Below are positions 52,651-62,000 of a stretch of 64,000 nucleotides of DNA, one piece after another. The notes under the pieces are model-generated. The model saw only the letters and a program-made list of their open reading frames with translations. It ran no database searches and was not told where the DNA came from. How positions within the stretch are numbered: the stretch's first letter is position 1; each line of letters opens with the position of its first letter. Made by a program: the position numbers and the translations under genes. Source of the stretch: Haloquadratum walsbyi J07HQW1 (GTDB taxonomy: Archaea > Halobacteriota > Halobacteria > Halobacteriales > Haloferacaceae); assembly GCA_000415965.1 (NCBI GenBank), contig KE356560.1, positions 1,362,369-1,426,368 of the forward strand, in the 5' to 3' direction.

Positions 52651-54075
52651 ATGACGATTGCAGATCTGAGTGTCGTTAACGCAAAAGTCGTAACACCGAC
52701 CGACACAGTCATCGGTGGAGTTGCTGTAAAAGATGGATCGATCATCTCGGTTGGTTCCCTCTCGAACCTCCCCGAGGCTAAACAGACAATCGACGCGGAT
52801 GGAAATTATCTTATTCCTGGATTTATCGACCCACATGTTCATTGGGGACTGTCACGATACGAATACGAATATCATGAAGGGCTTAAACATGATTTTGAAA
52901 CCGAAACAAGGGGAGCAGTTCATGGTGGTGTGACAACTGTTGTTAACTTCTTACTTCAGCCGAAGCCGTACGTCCCCGATATGGACTTTTTCATTGAGGC
53001 TGGTGAGGAACACTCATATATCGACTTTGCATATCACGCGATTATTCATAAAGAACCACACTTCGCGGAGGTGGAGGCACTCGCAGAACACGGAATTCGG
53101 TCATTCAAGATCTTTTATAACTGGTATAAACATGCATCTCCCGAACTCGGGATTGAACACTCTGATTCAGGACGGGTATACCGTCTTCTTGATACAGTTT
53201 CAGATATTGAGGGTGGGGTGGTCATGTTCCATGCTGAAAATGAAGATCTTGCACATGAACGTCGGCAAGAACTCAAAGAGCAAGGTCGTAATGATCTTGA
53301 AGCATGGTCTGAGTCTGCGCCGAATATTTGTGAGGCAATGCAAATAGAGAATATCGCCAAACTAACAGACTATACCGATTCCACCGCGTATATTGTTCAT
53401 ATGAGCACAGGTGAAGGGGTCGATATTTGCCGACGATATCAAAACCAGGGTGTAGACATCAGCACGGAGACGCTTCCGGCATTTCTCGCACACACAAAGG
53501 ATGAAGAAAAACTTGGAGTCTGGGGAAAAATTTCACCACCACTCCGCGGCGAACAGAGCCGGCAGAAACTCTGGCATGGATTACGCGATGGGGTCATTGA
53601 TTATGCCGGGACCGATCATTGTCCACACAAAAAGTCATTTAAAGAAAAAGATGAAGGGAAATTTGGAGATATCTGGGAGGCAATCCCAGGCGATAATAAT
53701 GGAATAGAGTACTTCCTCCCGGTAATGATGAGTGAGGGGGTGAATAAAAATAACATCAGCATGGAACGGCTCGTCGAAGTGTGTGCAGAGAACAACGCCC
53801 GCCGATGGGGGCTCTACCCGCGGAAAGGCGCTTTACTCGAAGGAGCAGACGCCGACATGGTTATTGTTGATTTAGAAAAATCAGCTACTGTGACTGATGA
53901 TTTTTATCATACAATGGAACCTCGGTATTCGAGTTTCCACGGACAGGAACTGACTGGGCTGCCGACTCACACGATTGTTGACGGTGAGATCGTCGTCAAA
54001 GAAGGAGAACTTCAGGTCACAAAGGGTGGTCGCAACTATCTCCCACGACATCCTGATGCTGTCCCAATCAACTAA
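52651..54075 (+). CDS. Dihydropyrimidinase/hydantoinase-like cyclic amidohydrolase
   Basis: A 474-residue metal-dependent amidohydrolase that opens cyclic amides such as dihydropyrimidines, hydantoins or allantoin. The metal ligands are all present: His 62 and 64 in FIDPHVHW, the carbamylated Lys at about 153 in SFKIFYNW, His 194 in MFHAENED, His 250 in YIVHMSTGEG and Asp 322 in DYAGTDHCPH. The wording DYAGTDHCPHKKSFK is closest to dihydropyrimidinases. Family length is normal. Downstream of an NCS2 permease it should act on an imported base or its reduced form. Confidence 0.92.
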   Translation: MTIADLSVVNAKVVTPTDTVIGGVAVKDGSIISVGSLSNLPEAKQTIDADGNYLIPGFIDPHVHWGLSRYEYEYHEGLKHDFETETRGAVHGGVTTVVNFLLQPKPYVPDMDFFIEAGEEHSYIDFAYHAIIHKEPHFAEVEALAEHGIRSFKIFYNWYKHASPELGIEHSDSGRVYRLLDTVSDIEGGVVMFHAENEDLAHERRQELKEQGRNDLEAWSESAPNICEAMQIENIAKLTDYTDSTAYIVHMSTGEGVDICRRYQNQGVDISTETLPAFLAHTKDEEKLGVWGKISPPLRGEQSRQKLWHGLRDGVIDYAGTDHCPHKKSFKEKDEGKFGDIWEAIPGDNNGIEYFLPVMMSEGVNKNNISMERLVEVCAENNARRWGLYPRKGALLEGADADMVIVDLEKSATVTDDFYHTMEPRYSSFHGQELTGLPTHTIVDGEIVVKEGELQVTKGGRNYLPRHPDAVPIN

Positions 54076-54243
54076 GATAGAACCGAGGAGAGTAATGTAA
54101 GACAGATTTCCGCAGGGTGAGTGCATCCCGTGCACAATCATGAATGTAATTTTCAATACGACGGGCATGAAGACCAACCTCTCTGTCGCTGATCAGGAGA
54201 TGTGACTCGTATATACTGTCCGATTGTTTCCTCACGTCGTAGA

Positions 54244-54254
54244 AATATTTTTAT
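54244..54254 (+). promoter_or_regulatory. TATA-like box for the IclR regulator
   Basis: AATATTTTTAT lies 23-33 bases before ATG 54,277; leaderless spacing. Confidence 0.5.
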
Positions 54255-54276
54255 GCCGTCGATTTAACGAAGGGTT

Positions 54277-55032
54277 ATGTCAGATGTACCGGTGAACGCA
54301 ATTCAGACAATGTTCACAATAGTCGAGATGCTTCAAGAATGCGGTAGCGCTGGCGTTTCAGAACTTGCCGAGCAGGTGGATCTTCCACAGTCGACTGTAT
54401 TTAATCATCTTAATACATTAGAACAAACGGGGTATCTCATCAATAACAATGGGACCTACCGTCTCAGTTGTCGATTTCTTAACCTTGGGGCAGAAGCGCG
54501 CTCACATCACCAAATCCATGATATTGCCCGACAGAAGGTAGACCGATTGGCGGATGAGACTGGTGAGATGTCAGCATTATTAATTGAGGAGCACGGTCGT
54601 GGGATCTTCCTTCATCGCGCTGAGGGAAGACAGGCCGTACATATTGACAGTTACATTGGTCAGCAAATCTTTCTTCACGGAGCTGCATTGGGTAAGGCGA
54701 TTCTCGCCTCACTCCCACGAGATGAGGTTGATGATATTATTGAAACAAGAGGGCTTCCAGATCTTACAGAGAGCACTATTACTGATCGTGAGACGTTGTA
54801 TGAAGAACTTGATGAGATACATACTCAGGGTGTTGCATATGATGATCAAGAGCGATTGCCTGGTCTGCGAAGCGTTGCTATTCCACTAACCGATTCCGAA
54901 GAAACTGTCTTAGGGTCGGTGAGTATTGCCGGTCCAACGAGTCGGGTCAATGATCAGCGATTCTATGAGCAATTTCCGACTGAACTACGTGAGGTGGCAA
55001 AAGCCGTCGAACTCGATTTAAGATATTCGTGA
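54277..55032 (+). CDS. IclR-family transcriptional regulator
   Basis: A 251-residue regulator. The N-terminal winged helix (residues 10-65) has ELAEQVDLPQSTVFNHLNTL and GYLINNNGTYRLS. The ligand-binding domain (about 75-250) has GRGIFLHRAEGRQAVHIDSY, GAALGKAILASLP and GVAYDDQERLPGLRSVAIP, all IclR signatures. IclR proteins usually control small aromatic, sugar-acid or heterocycle catabolism and bind the substrate or product. It sits between the permease-amidohydrolase group and the rest of the catabolic genes, so it probably regulates one or both. No operator could be singled out. Confidence 0.93.
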   Translation: MSDVPVNAIQTMFTIVEMLQECGSAGVSELAEQVDLPQSTVFNHLNTLEQTGYLINNNGTYRLSCRFLNLGAEARSHHQIHDIARQKVDRLADETGEMSALLIEEHGRGIFLHRAEGRQAVHIDSYIGQQIFLHGAALGKAILASLPRDEVDDIIETRGLPDLTESTITDRETLYEELDEIHTQGVAYDDQERLPGLRSVAIPLTDSEETVLGSVSIAGPTSRVNDQRFYEQFPTELREVAKAVELDLRYS

Positions 55033-55391
55033 CTGAATCAACTCTAAGAGATGTTTTCAACACGCCATAGTTTATTTCGATAGTGCAAAAACAATAACAA
55101 AAGTACCATTGTTACAATGTAAGATGTTATCACATATCAGCCCATATCGTAGCAGATAATGTTAAATTATCCCTTATCGAAGGATATAGCAGTTATATCA
55201 TGGGCTTTCGTGATAGTCTCACCTGCTGAGGCAGCTCGTCTCCTCAGATTGTGTCTGGCAGTTAGATGTTATTTATACCGTCGGAGTGTCAGCGGGCGTC
55301 AGGAACCGTCAGCAAGCGTGACCGTTGAGTGACTGTCGATTCCGAGTACCTGCGAGCGGTCGCAGCCACCACCCCCATCTCGACTGCTTAA
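55033..55391. other. Gene-free interval
   Basis: No gene recognised between the IclR gene and the truncated MITE. Confidence 0.35.
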
Positions 55392-55442
55392 CAGTCGGTG
55401 GCACTCTGAGCACTGCTTCTTTCTGAACCCACACTTATTCCG
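55392..55442 (-). mobile_element. CAGTYG-family MITE, truncated
   Basis: CAGTCGGTGGCACTCTGAGC then GCTTCTTTCTGAACCCACAC keep the left half of the family. The right half is absent: the sequence passes directly into an IS right-end remnant, as if that element had inserted here. Confidence 0.65.
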
Positions 55443-55700
55443 TGTGAACTACCCCTGTTTACTCAGTCGCCGACGGCGACTTCCTTGAGGCAAGGGGCTT
55501 CGCTCCTTACGGAAGGAAGTTCCTGCTTCAACGACGTTATCAGACTGCGTCTGACAGCCCACCAGACGGAGTCTGGCGAACGCGCCTTGCAGACACCGTC
55601 GCGTCCTGGAATCGAGCGATTTTGCCCTCACTCCGACTACGTGTTCACTGTCCGACATTCCACCTCAAGGCGGCGAACTCATGCGAATCGAGATTATCAC
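55441..55700 (-). mobile_element. tnpB C-terminal remnant with right end (GTTCAC terminus)
   Basis: On the minus strand about 55,449-55,560 encodes NVVEAGTSFRKERSPLPQG, close to the conserved tnpB end (xVVEAGSPSLKE...). The last bases before the MITE read GTAAACAGGGGTAGTTCACA, the usual right-end terminus, preceded by GTCGCCGTCGGCGAC, a short self-complementary stretch. Nothing of the nuclease domains is left. The terminus abuts a truncated MITE, so the parent element probably inserted into the MITE or recombined with it. Confidence 0.65.
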
Positions 55701-56151
55701 ACACCTGTTGTTGATTCCGCATGGGCGCAGTGGTGGGGAAAGACCTGTTTCGTCATACGTAAGATATCTCGGTGAATGTAGCTACCGACTGTCTGTTTCG
55801 CGTGGGATATCCAGTCGTGCCATCGAGCGGTGGTTTATATCGTCGACTGTCGGGGTGCACTCCCGCAGGACTTTCTCTCTGACTCCATCTGTAAATAACT
55901 GAGGAGTACGTTTCTTTATGAGACAGTTGTGGGACTTCGAGTCGAAACGTTGATTATATTATCCAATAGTGAACCCTGACTGTATCTTAGCCGTGGTCAA
56001 ATGCGGCGGAGACTGCCGTGTTTCTGAGCCACGGTGAGATGATACCAATCTTGAGACCACTCACAACGACCGCCAGCAAGCCGACTCAAATTCCGACCCC
56101 CTCACCCTCACCCTCGGTCAGCACCGCTATTCAACAGAGCAGCGGAGACAG
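55701..56151. other. Non-coding interval with CCCTCA hexamer tract
   Basis: A CCCTCA period-6 run at about 56,095-56,116; nothing else recognised. Confidence 0.4.
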
Positions 56152-56910
56152 TTATTTGAATGCGACACACCGGGAGACGCTAGACTCGCCACCGCGGAAT
56201 CGCCACGGGAATGTCCCAATCTGGACACGTTCACCGAGTAATTCTGTTGGGACTTGTGCGTTTTCAACATGTACGATCCCCTCAGGAAAGAGTTCAGTAT
56301 GCATTAATTGATATCCCTCTGGCGGAAACACCTCATCAAGATCATCAACCTCAAAGTGCTCAGCAGCCTCCCGGGCGAGTTCTGGGCGGATATCTCGAAT
56401 CACGGTGTTCATTGGATGATCAGCACTTCCACAATCAAGAATCAAATAATTAATATCCATCTCTTGACACCACTCAGCGAATTCTGCGTTTGGACCAGGA
56501 TGTTTACAGAAGAACTTGTGTGGATCCGCTTCCTCACGATGCCATGCGTAATCTTGATAGCCGGTATGTATGAACAGGATGTCGCCCTTCCGAACATCAG
56601 CAGCCTGTTCGATCATCTCACTTGTGTAGATATCATAATCGCCGACCTGATCAGATATGTCCGCAATGACTCCGTCGCCGACTAACTCATTTAACGACAT
56701 ATCGGCAATGTCTCGCCCGTGTGCAATAAAGTGCTTTTCACCATCAAGATGCGTCCCGGTATGATTCATAAACTCGATTTTCTGTCCATTCACTTTCTCG
56801 GTATCAAGACTCTTTTCATACCATACCTTGGGATTATCATATGTCGGCCATGCTGGAGTTTCCTGTGACCATGGCTGGGTTAAGTCATACATTTCATAAC
56901 CATCAAGCAT
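56152..56910 (-). CDS. Cyclase-family hydrolase (PF04199; kynurenine formamidase/isatin hydrolase-like)
   Basis: A 252-residue soluble metal hydrolase. The metal site NHTGTHLDGEKHF at about 49-61 supplies His 50, His 54, Asp 56 and His 60. DLTQPWSQETPAWPTYDNP is the family start, and KGDILFIHTGYQDYAW and LDCGSADHPMNT are further conserved blocks. Such enzymes hydrolyse amides or lactams of aromatic or N-heterocyclic compounds. Minus-strand and divergent from the dehydrogenase gene by ~350 bases, within the catabolic cluster. The 3' end overlaps nothing. Substrate unknown. Confidence 0.85.
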   Translation of the reverse strand: MLDGYEMYDLTQPWSQETPAWPTYDNPKVWYEKSLDTEKVNGQKIEFMNHTGTHLDGEKHFIAHGRDIADMSLNELVGDGVIADISDQVGDYDIYTSEMIEQAADVRKGDILFIHTGYQDYAWHREEADPHKFFCKHPGPNAEFAEWCQEMDINYLILDCGSADHPMNTVIRDIRPELAREAAEHFEVDDLDEVFPPEGYQLMHTELFPEGIVHVENAQVPTELLGERVQIGTFPWRFRGGESSVSRCVAFK

Positions 56911-57259
56911 GCGTGTTAGCCATCATTCGCCAGTTGAATTAAACATTTGGGAACGAGCTATCATCAGTTATTATTCATTTCGCTATCCAATCGGCTGAAT
57001 TACGAACACTCAGTATCTCTACATAACTCTAGTCGATTCAACCGTCTTCATCGTGTGTAGAGTCTATGAACGTGAGTGCGTATCATTTGATTTGGCATTA
57101 GCGAAACCAACCACCACTGGTCAGACAAACTAATCTACTGCCGCCTGAGAGGCTAATATGATTATCAGTCGATGGTATATATTTTTGTGTTCAATGGACA
57201 GTATTTGTCAATATGTGGATAGTCAACATACATGTACCACTGGTCAATGATGATTATCT
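56911..57259. other. Divergent promoter region
   Basis: AT-rich, no gene; must carry promoters for the cyclase-family gene and the dehydrogenase. No operator identified. Confidence 0.4.
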
Positions 57260-58309
57260 ATGAGTAAGATGTCTGCTGTTATGCTCCCCGAATGGGGCGG
57301 TAAATTGTCTGTTGACACGGTCACTCAACCAGAACCGAGCCCAAACGAAGTCCGTATCGCGGTTCGAGCCTGTGCAATCACCCGAACTGTTGAGAATGCA
57401 ATCCAAGGTGGGCTTTCTGATGATCCATCATTACTTCCTCGAATTCCAGGTCATGAGTTCGCTGGTGTTGTTGATGCTGTCGGTTCAATGGTCTCCTCAG
57501 TTGCCCCCGGTGATCGCGTACTGTCGTATTTTTATCTGACCTGTGGGATGTGTCAAGCCTGTCGACAAGGTCATCGTAACCAATGTACAGATTTCGACGG
57601 CTGGGTCGGTGTTAATTGTGATGGTGCATACGCGGAGTATGCGACGATTCCAGCTGCAAATGCGATTCCGATACCCGATGAGTGCTCATTCACCGCGGCA
57701 GCGTTAGCTGCTGACGGATTGGCGACTCCGTTGCATGTATGTGAGCGTGCTGATGTTACTGACAGCGATACAATGTTGATTCTTGGTGGTGCAGGTCGCA
57801 TTGGCATTCATCTTTCACAACTGGCTGCAAGTCGCGGTGCAAACGTGATATCAGCTGATGTGAATCAAACACGACTCGCACATATCGATGAGATGACTGG
57901 CTCAGCGGTAGAAACTGTCGATGCCAGTCGTGATGATTTTCGGGATCAAGTTCAGCATGCTACCCCTTATACTGATGGACCAACTGTTATTGTCGACACA
58001 GTCGGCGATATACATACGATCAAAGATGCATGGGACCTCTTAGGGATGGGTGGTTGTCTGGTAACGTTAACAACACATCATAACCGGTCCTTTGGACCTC
58101 CCCTGAAACAGTTTGTGTATAAGGAGACAAGCCTCATCGGATCCCGATATGCAACCCCCGATCAGGTCATCCGAGCAGCACAGATGTTTGCGGATAACCG
58201 AATCGATCATGTTGTCCGTGACACAGTTGGAATTAATGAAGTCCCAACGATACACACACAACTTCGCGCAGGCGAGACGTTCGGAACGACGATGCTGACT
58301 CTTAACTGA
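57260..58309 (+). CDS. Zinc-dependent MDR alcohol dehydrogenase-like protein
   Basis: A 349-residue medium-chain dehydrogenase. GHEFAGVVDAVGS at about residues 69-81 is the MDR signature. The structural-zinc lobe CGMCQACRQGHRNQC supplies four Cys. The Rossmann motif LILGGAGRIGIHL lies near 173-185 and the cofactor strand end VISADVNQ after it. The catalytic-zinc Cys is in RACAITRTVEN. It probably oxidises an alcohol or semialdehyde. It precedes the CoA-transferase by 73 bases, suggesting one operon for conversion of a ring-cleavage product. Confidence 0.85.
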   Translation: MSKMSAVMLPEWGGKLSVDTVTQPEPSPNEVRIAVRACAITRTVENAIQGGLSDDPSLLPRIPGHEFAGVVDAVGSMVSSVAPGDRVLSYFYLTCGMCQACRQGHRNQCTDFDGWVGVNCDGAYAEYATIPAANAIPIPDECSFTAAALAADGLATPLHVCERADVTDSDTMLILGGAGRIGIHLSQLAASRGANVISADVNQTRLAHIDEMTGSAVETVDASRDDFRDQVQHATPYTDGPTVIVDTVGDIHTIKDAWDLLGMGGCLVTLTTHHNRSFGPPLKQFVYKETSLIGSRYATPDQVIRAAQMFADNRIDHVVRDTVGINEVPTIHTQLRAGETFGTTMLTLN

Positions 58310-58382
58310 GTCAGCGTGGACAAATCGTGTAGCCGGTACATACTTACCTGAGTTATACAATAACACACAGTATGAGGGGGAG

Positions 58383-59582
58383 ATGAAACCGGTGTTGGAG
58401 GATGTCTCAGTCATTGACTTATCAACATTTGTGACAGGTGGGTTCTCTTCGCTGATGCTCGCGGCACAAGGCGCAGACGTGATTAAAATCGAACGACCCG
58501 ACGTGGGCGATGATATCCGTCACTCCGGTCCGCCATTCATCAATGGAGAGTCCCCATATTATTGGACTGTCAATTATGATAAGCGGAGTGTTGAGCTCGA
58601 TCTAAAAACCGAACCTGGGAAGACGGCGTTATATGATCTTGTCGAGGCAGCAGACGTCGTTATCCAGAACTTTCGGCCTGGTACTGCAGACCGGCTTGAT
58701 ATTGCATATGATGACCTCACGACATATAATGACAATATCATATACTGTGATATCTCTGCGTTCGGTAACACGGGACCCTGGAGTGAACGCCCTGGGTATG
58801 ACCTACTTGTTCAGGGATTGAGTGGTATTATGTCCGTGACTGGTGAGGCTGAGAGGAGTCCGGTTAAAGTAGGACTCCCACAGACAGATCTTATTACTGC
58901 CATGTGGGCAGCCTTCGGTATCATGGGGGCATTATATCGGCGTGAGCGGACAAACGAGGGTGAATATATTGAGCTTGGAATGCTTGATGCAACGCTCCCA
59001 TGGCTCACAAAGCAAGCTGGCAAAGTGTTCGCGGATGAAACCCCAGAACGGATGGGCACACAAGACCCCGTACTTGCCCCATATCAAACGCTTGAAACTG
59101 CTGATGGATATATCAATATTGCCTGTCTGAATGAAAAGCTGTGGCAGGCTCTCTGTGACGCGATCGAGCGACCAGATCTCAGCGAAGACGAACGATTTGA
59201 GACAAACGCCGACCGAGTCGAGAATATGGACGCTCTTACGAAAGAACTTGAAACAGCAGTATCCAAGCGGACCACCGATGAGTGGATGACGGTCTTCATT
59301 GAAGCAGGGGTCCCCGCCGGTCCTGTCCAGACTATTGCAGACGCGCTCTCTAACGAGCAGACTGATGCTCGTGGAATGATTGACACAATTATCGACGGCG
59401 AGCGTGAGATTCCAGTCATCGAACACCCATTAAATTTCAAACATGCGCAGTCTGGATTCGATGATCCACCGCCCAAACTTGGCGAGCACACCGACGAGGT
59501 ATTCGCCGAACTCGGGTATACTGAACAGAAACTCGAACGCTTCCGGAAGAAGGGTGTCTTTGGTAACGATGATTCTGAGTGA
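58383..59582 (+). CDS. CoA-transferase family III (CaiB/BaiF type)
   Basis: A 399-residue transferase that moves CoA between carboxylic acids. The start VSVIDLSTFVTGGFSSLMLA AQGADVIKIERP is split by no gap in the gene and matches the family. NFRPGTADRLDIAYDDL and GNTGPWSERPGYDLLVQGLSG are hallmark blocks, and the catalytic Asp lies at about residue 169 in VGLPQTDLIT. Activates an acid for degradation in the CoA-linked part of the pathway. Lies between the dehydrogenase and XdhC in the same direction. Confidence 0.9.
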   Translation: MKPVLEDVSVIDLSTFVTGGFSSLMLAAQGADVIKIERPDVGDDIRHSGPPFINGESPYYWTVNYDKRSVELDLKTEPGKTALYDLVEAADVVIQNFRPGTADRLDIAYDDLTTYNDNIIYCDISAFGNTGPWSERPGYDLLVQGLSGIMSVTGEAERSPVKVGLPQTDLITAMWAAFGIMGALYRRERTNEGEYIELGMLDATLPWLTKQAGKVFADETPERMGTQDPVLAPYQTLETADGYINIACLNEKLWQALCDAIERPDLSEDERFETNADRVENMDALTKELETAVSKRTTDEWMTVFIEAGVPAGPVQTIADALSNEQTDARGMIDTIIDGEREIPVIEHPLNFKHAQSGFDDPPPKLGEHTDEVFAELGYTEQKLERFRKKGVFGNDDSE

Positions 59583-59741
59583 ACAGATAAGATACACAAC
59601 CACAGCTCCGGTCACAGTCGCTGGTGGAGTTACTGTTGGTATGTACACTGGTATTAATACTCACCACATCAGTCGTTCAGTCTGCTGTGGTATCGACACA
59701 TGCCTGTTCCAGTGGAGTCATGATTATGGAATCGTGATACA

Positions 59742-60896
59742 ATGAACATGTCACACATCAATACTGATGATCCTTGGAGTGTCACAGAGAAAGATCTCCG
59801 CAAAGAGATGCGGAGCCTGCGCGAAGCAGGCGAGTCAGCAGCTGTTGCGACTGTCATGGCTGTTGAGGGCTCAGCATATCGTCGCCCGGGAGCGAAAATG
59901 TTAATCTCAGCAGACCAGCACAATTACGGCGCAGTCACGGCTGGATGTCTTGAGGACATGGTCCTTGATATTGGGTATGATGTCATCGAGACAAATAAAC
60001 CACGTACCGAGGTATTCGATCTCATGGAAAACAATGCCGAGACGTGGGGGCTTGGACTGGGATGTAACGGCGTTATTGAGTTGTTTGTTGAACCAGTCGA
60101 CGCAAGCTGGGACTATCCACTTACCACGGTAGCCGGAGTCGATAGTGACCCGGTAACCGTCCTCACTGTCATTGACTCTGAGGACTCAATCCCGATCGGG
60201 AGTCGCACTGTGATCACAGACGACACTCAACGAGACGTTGATCATCGTCATGAGATACCCGATGGATTGATTGACTCACTTGCTGATGACATTACCAGTA
60301 TTCACTCCACGAATCAGACTCGGTTGAGTAAGTCGGATGGGACGCGCGTATTACTTGATGGATTGACTCCCACTGCCAATCTGCTCATATTCGGTGGGCA
60401 AAGAGATATCACACCGGTTGCCCAGCTTGCCAATCAAGTCGGATTCCGAACCCATGTTCACTCGGGACGTGGGGCAGTTGATACGTCATCAGTCCCGGCA
60501 GACAGCATTAGCACCGGACATCCAACTGAGATTGCTGCCCATGTCGGCACGGATGCGAACACGTATGCCGTAATAATGTCACACAATCTCCTTGATGATC
60601 GGTTGGCTCTTGAGACACTCCTTTGTGAGACAGAGGTGTCATATATCGGGGTTATGGGTCCACGTGAGCGATTTGAAGAGTTACGTGAGTCACTTCTTGA
60701 GGATGGTGTGCAGCTCACACCAACGGATCTTGATCGGATCTCAGCCCCGATCGGACTCGATCTCGGTGGCGGTGAGCCAGTCGAGATTGCACTCAGCATT
60801 GTGAGCGAGGCTCTCGCGGTGAGTAATGACCGTACAGGCGGACAACTGTGTGAACAAACAGGATATATTCATTCACGCACAGGTGAAATACAGTAA
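59742..60896 (+). CDS. XdhC/CoxI-family molybdenum-hydroxylase maturation protein
   Basis: A 384-residue helper that binds and sulfurates the molybdenum cofactor before insertion into a hydroxylase. N-terminal part: VEGSAYRRPGAKMLI, GAVTAGCLEDMV and GLGLGCNGVIELFVEP. The C-terminal Rossmann-like part: LLIFGGQRDITPVAQLA, SHNLLDDRLALETLL, YIGVMGPRERFEEL and ISAPIGLDLGGGEPVEIALS. Both XdhC domains are complete. ATG codons at 59,742 and 59,748 are both possible. It precedes the three hydroxylase subunits, the standard order. Confidence 0.92.
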   Translation: MNMSHINTDDPWSVTEKDLRKEMRSLREAGESAAVATVMAVEGSAYRRPGAKMLISADQHNYGAVTAGCLEDMVLDIGYDVIETNKPRTEVFDLMENNAETWGLGLGCNGVIELFVEPVDASWDYPLTTVAGVDSDPVTVLTVIDSEDSIPIGSRTVITDDTQRDVDHRHEIPDGLIDSLADDITSIHSTNQTRLSKSDGTRVLLDGLTPTANLLIFGGQRDITPVAQLANQVGFRTHVHSGRGAVDTSSVPADSISTGHPTEIAAHVGTDANTYAVIMSHNLLDDRLALETLLCETEVSYIGVMGPRERFEELRESLLEDGVQLTPTDLDRISAPIGLDLGGGEPVEIALSIVSEALAVSNDRTGGQLCEQTGYIHSRTGEIQ

Positions 60897-61006
60897 TGTG
60901 GAGTAAGGTTTATACAATCAATCTCACTAATAGTCTGCATATAGATGGCATGTGTACGATTAACGTCTCTCATTTATCACCAACAAAGAAGATTGGGTGA
61001 GTATCA

Positions 61007-61906
61007 ATGAAACCCGCTGCATTCGAGTATCATCTCCCAGAGAGTGTCTCAGAGGCGACGAGATTGCTTGCTGAACTTCCGGAGGCAGAGCTGATGGCAG
61101 GTAATCAATCACTCGGGATTGCAATGTCGAACCGAGTCGCTACCCCAGATCATGTCATCGATATAAATGGGCTTACAGAACTTGATTATCTTGATGTCGG
61201 TAATGAAAAAATCGAAGTTGGCGCGATGGTCAGACATCGCGATATCGAACAGTCATCAGTACTAGCAGAGACGTTTCCAATTTTATCCATCTCTGCGGAG
61301 AAGATCGCCGGGCCTGTCGTTCGTAATCGCGGCACGCTTGGTGGAAGTATCGGCGAAGCTGACCCTGGCGGTAATTACCCGTCTGTGCTTGTAGCGATGG
61401 ATGGCGAAATCGAGTTGTTGTCGACTGATCACACTCGGAGTGTTGATGCCACGGATTACTTCAGTGCAGAGACAACAAATAAGACCGATGATGAGCTTAT
61501 TCGGTGTGCTCGGTTTCCACGGGAGCCGTTCCCGAGTCGACGGACAGGAATGGCATTCTTACGTAAAAAAGAAGCCGCACAATCATGGCCGATTGTGAGT
61601 GTTGCAAGCGCTATCAGAGTCGATGATCCAGCTCGTCAAAACCCCGTTATTGAAGAAGCTCGTGTTGGCTATGCGAATGCTGCTGATGTCCCGCTCAGGT
61701 TAAAAAGCGTTGAGGCTGCAATCGAGGGTGAACCACTATCAGACCACACACTTCACACAGCCGGTGACCGTGCCTATGATGGGGTGCAGCCTCAGAGTGA
61801 ACTCCATGCCGATGCGGTATATAAACGAGAGTTGGCTCGTGAACTGACTAAACGAGTATTCCAACGGGCATACGACCGTGCGACTGCTGAGCCAATCGTC
61901 GTGTAA
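61007..61906 (+). CDS. Molybdenum hydroxylase FAD-binding medium subunit (CoxM type)
   Basis: A 299-residue flavoprotein subunit. AGNQSLGIAMSNRVATPDHV corresponds to the FAD pyrophosphate motif AGGxSL, with Asn in place of the second Gly. VRNRGTLGGSIGEADPGGNY is the second FAD motif. The C-terminal CO_deh_flav_C domain includes RLKSVEAAIEG. It passes electrons from the 2Fe-2S subunit to an acceptor. Part of the M-S-L order here; the following S subunit starts 95 bases on. Confidence 0.9.
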   Translation: MKPAAFEYHLPESVSEATRLLAELPEAELMAGNQSLGIAMSNRVATPDHVIDINGLTELDYLDVGNEKIEVGAMVRHRDIEQSSVLAETFPILSISAEKIAGPVVRNRGTLGGSIGEADPGGNYPSVLVAMDGEIELLSTDHTRSVDATDYFSAETTNKTDDELIRCARFPREPFPSRRTGMAFLRKKEAAQSWPIVSVASAIRVDDPARQNPVIEEARVGYANAADVPLRLKSVEAAIEGEPLSDHTLHTAGDRAYDGVQPQSELHADAVYKRELARELTKRVFQRAYDRATAEPIVV

Positions 61907-62000
61907 CTGTGTGATACCAGCGATGAGTAATCATATCAACCGTCGATCCAGTAAGGGCATAATCATATTATCTCGGTCATAGAAAACAGCATGATATATT

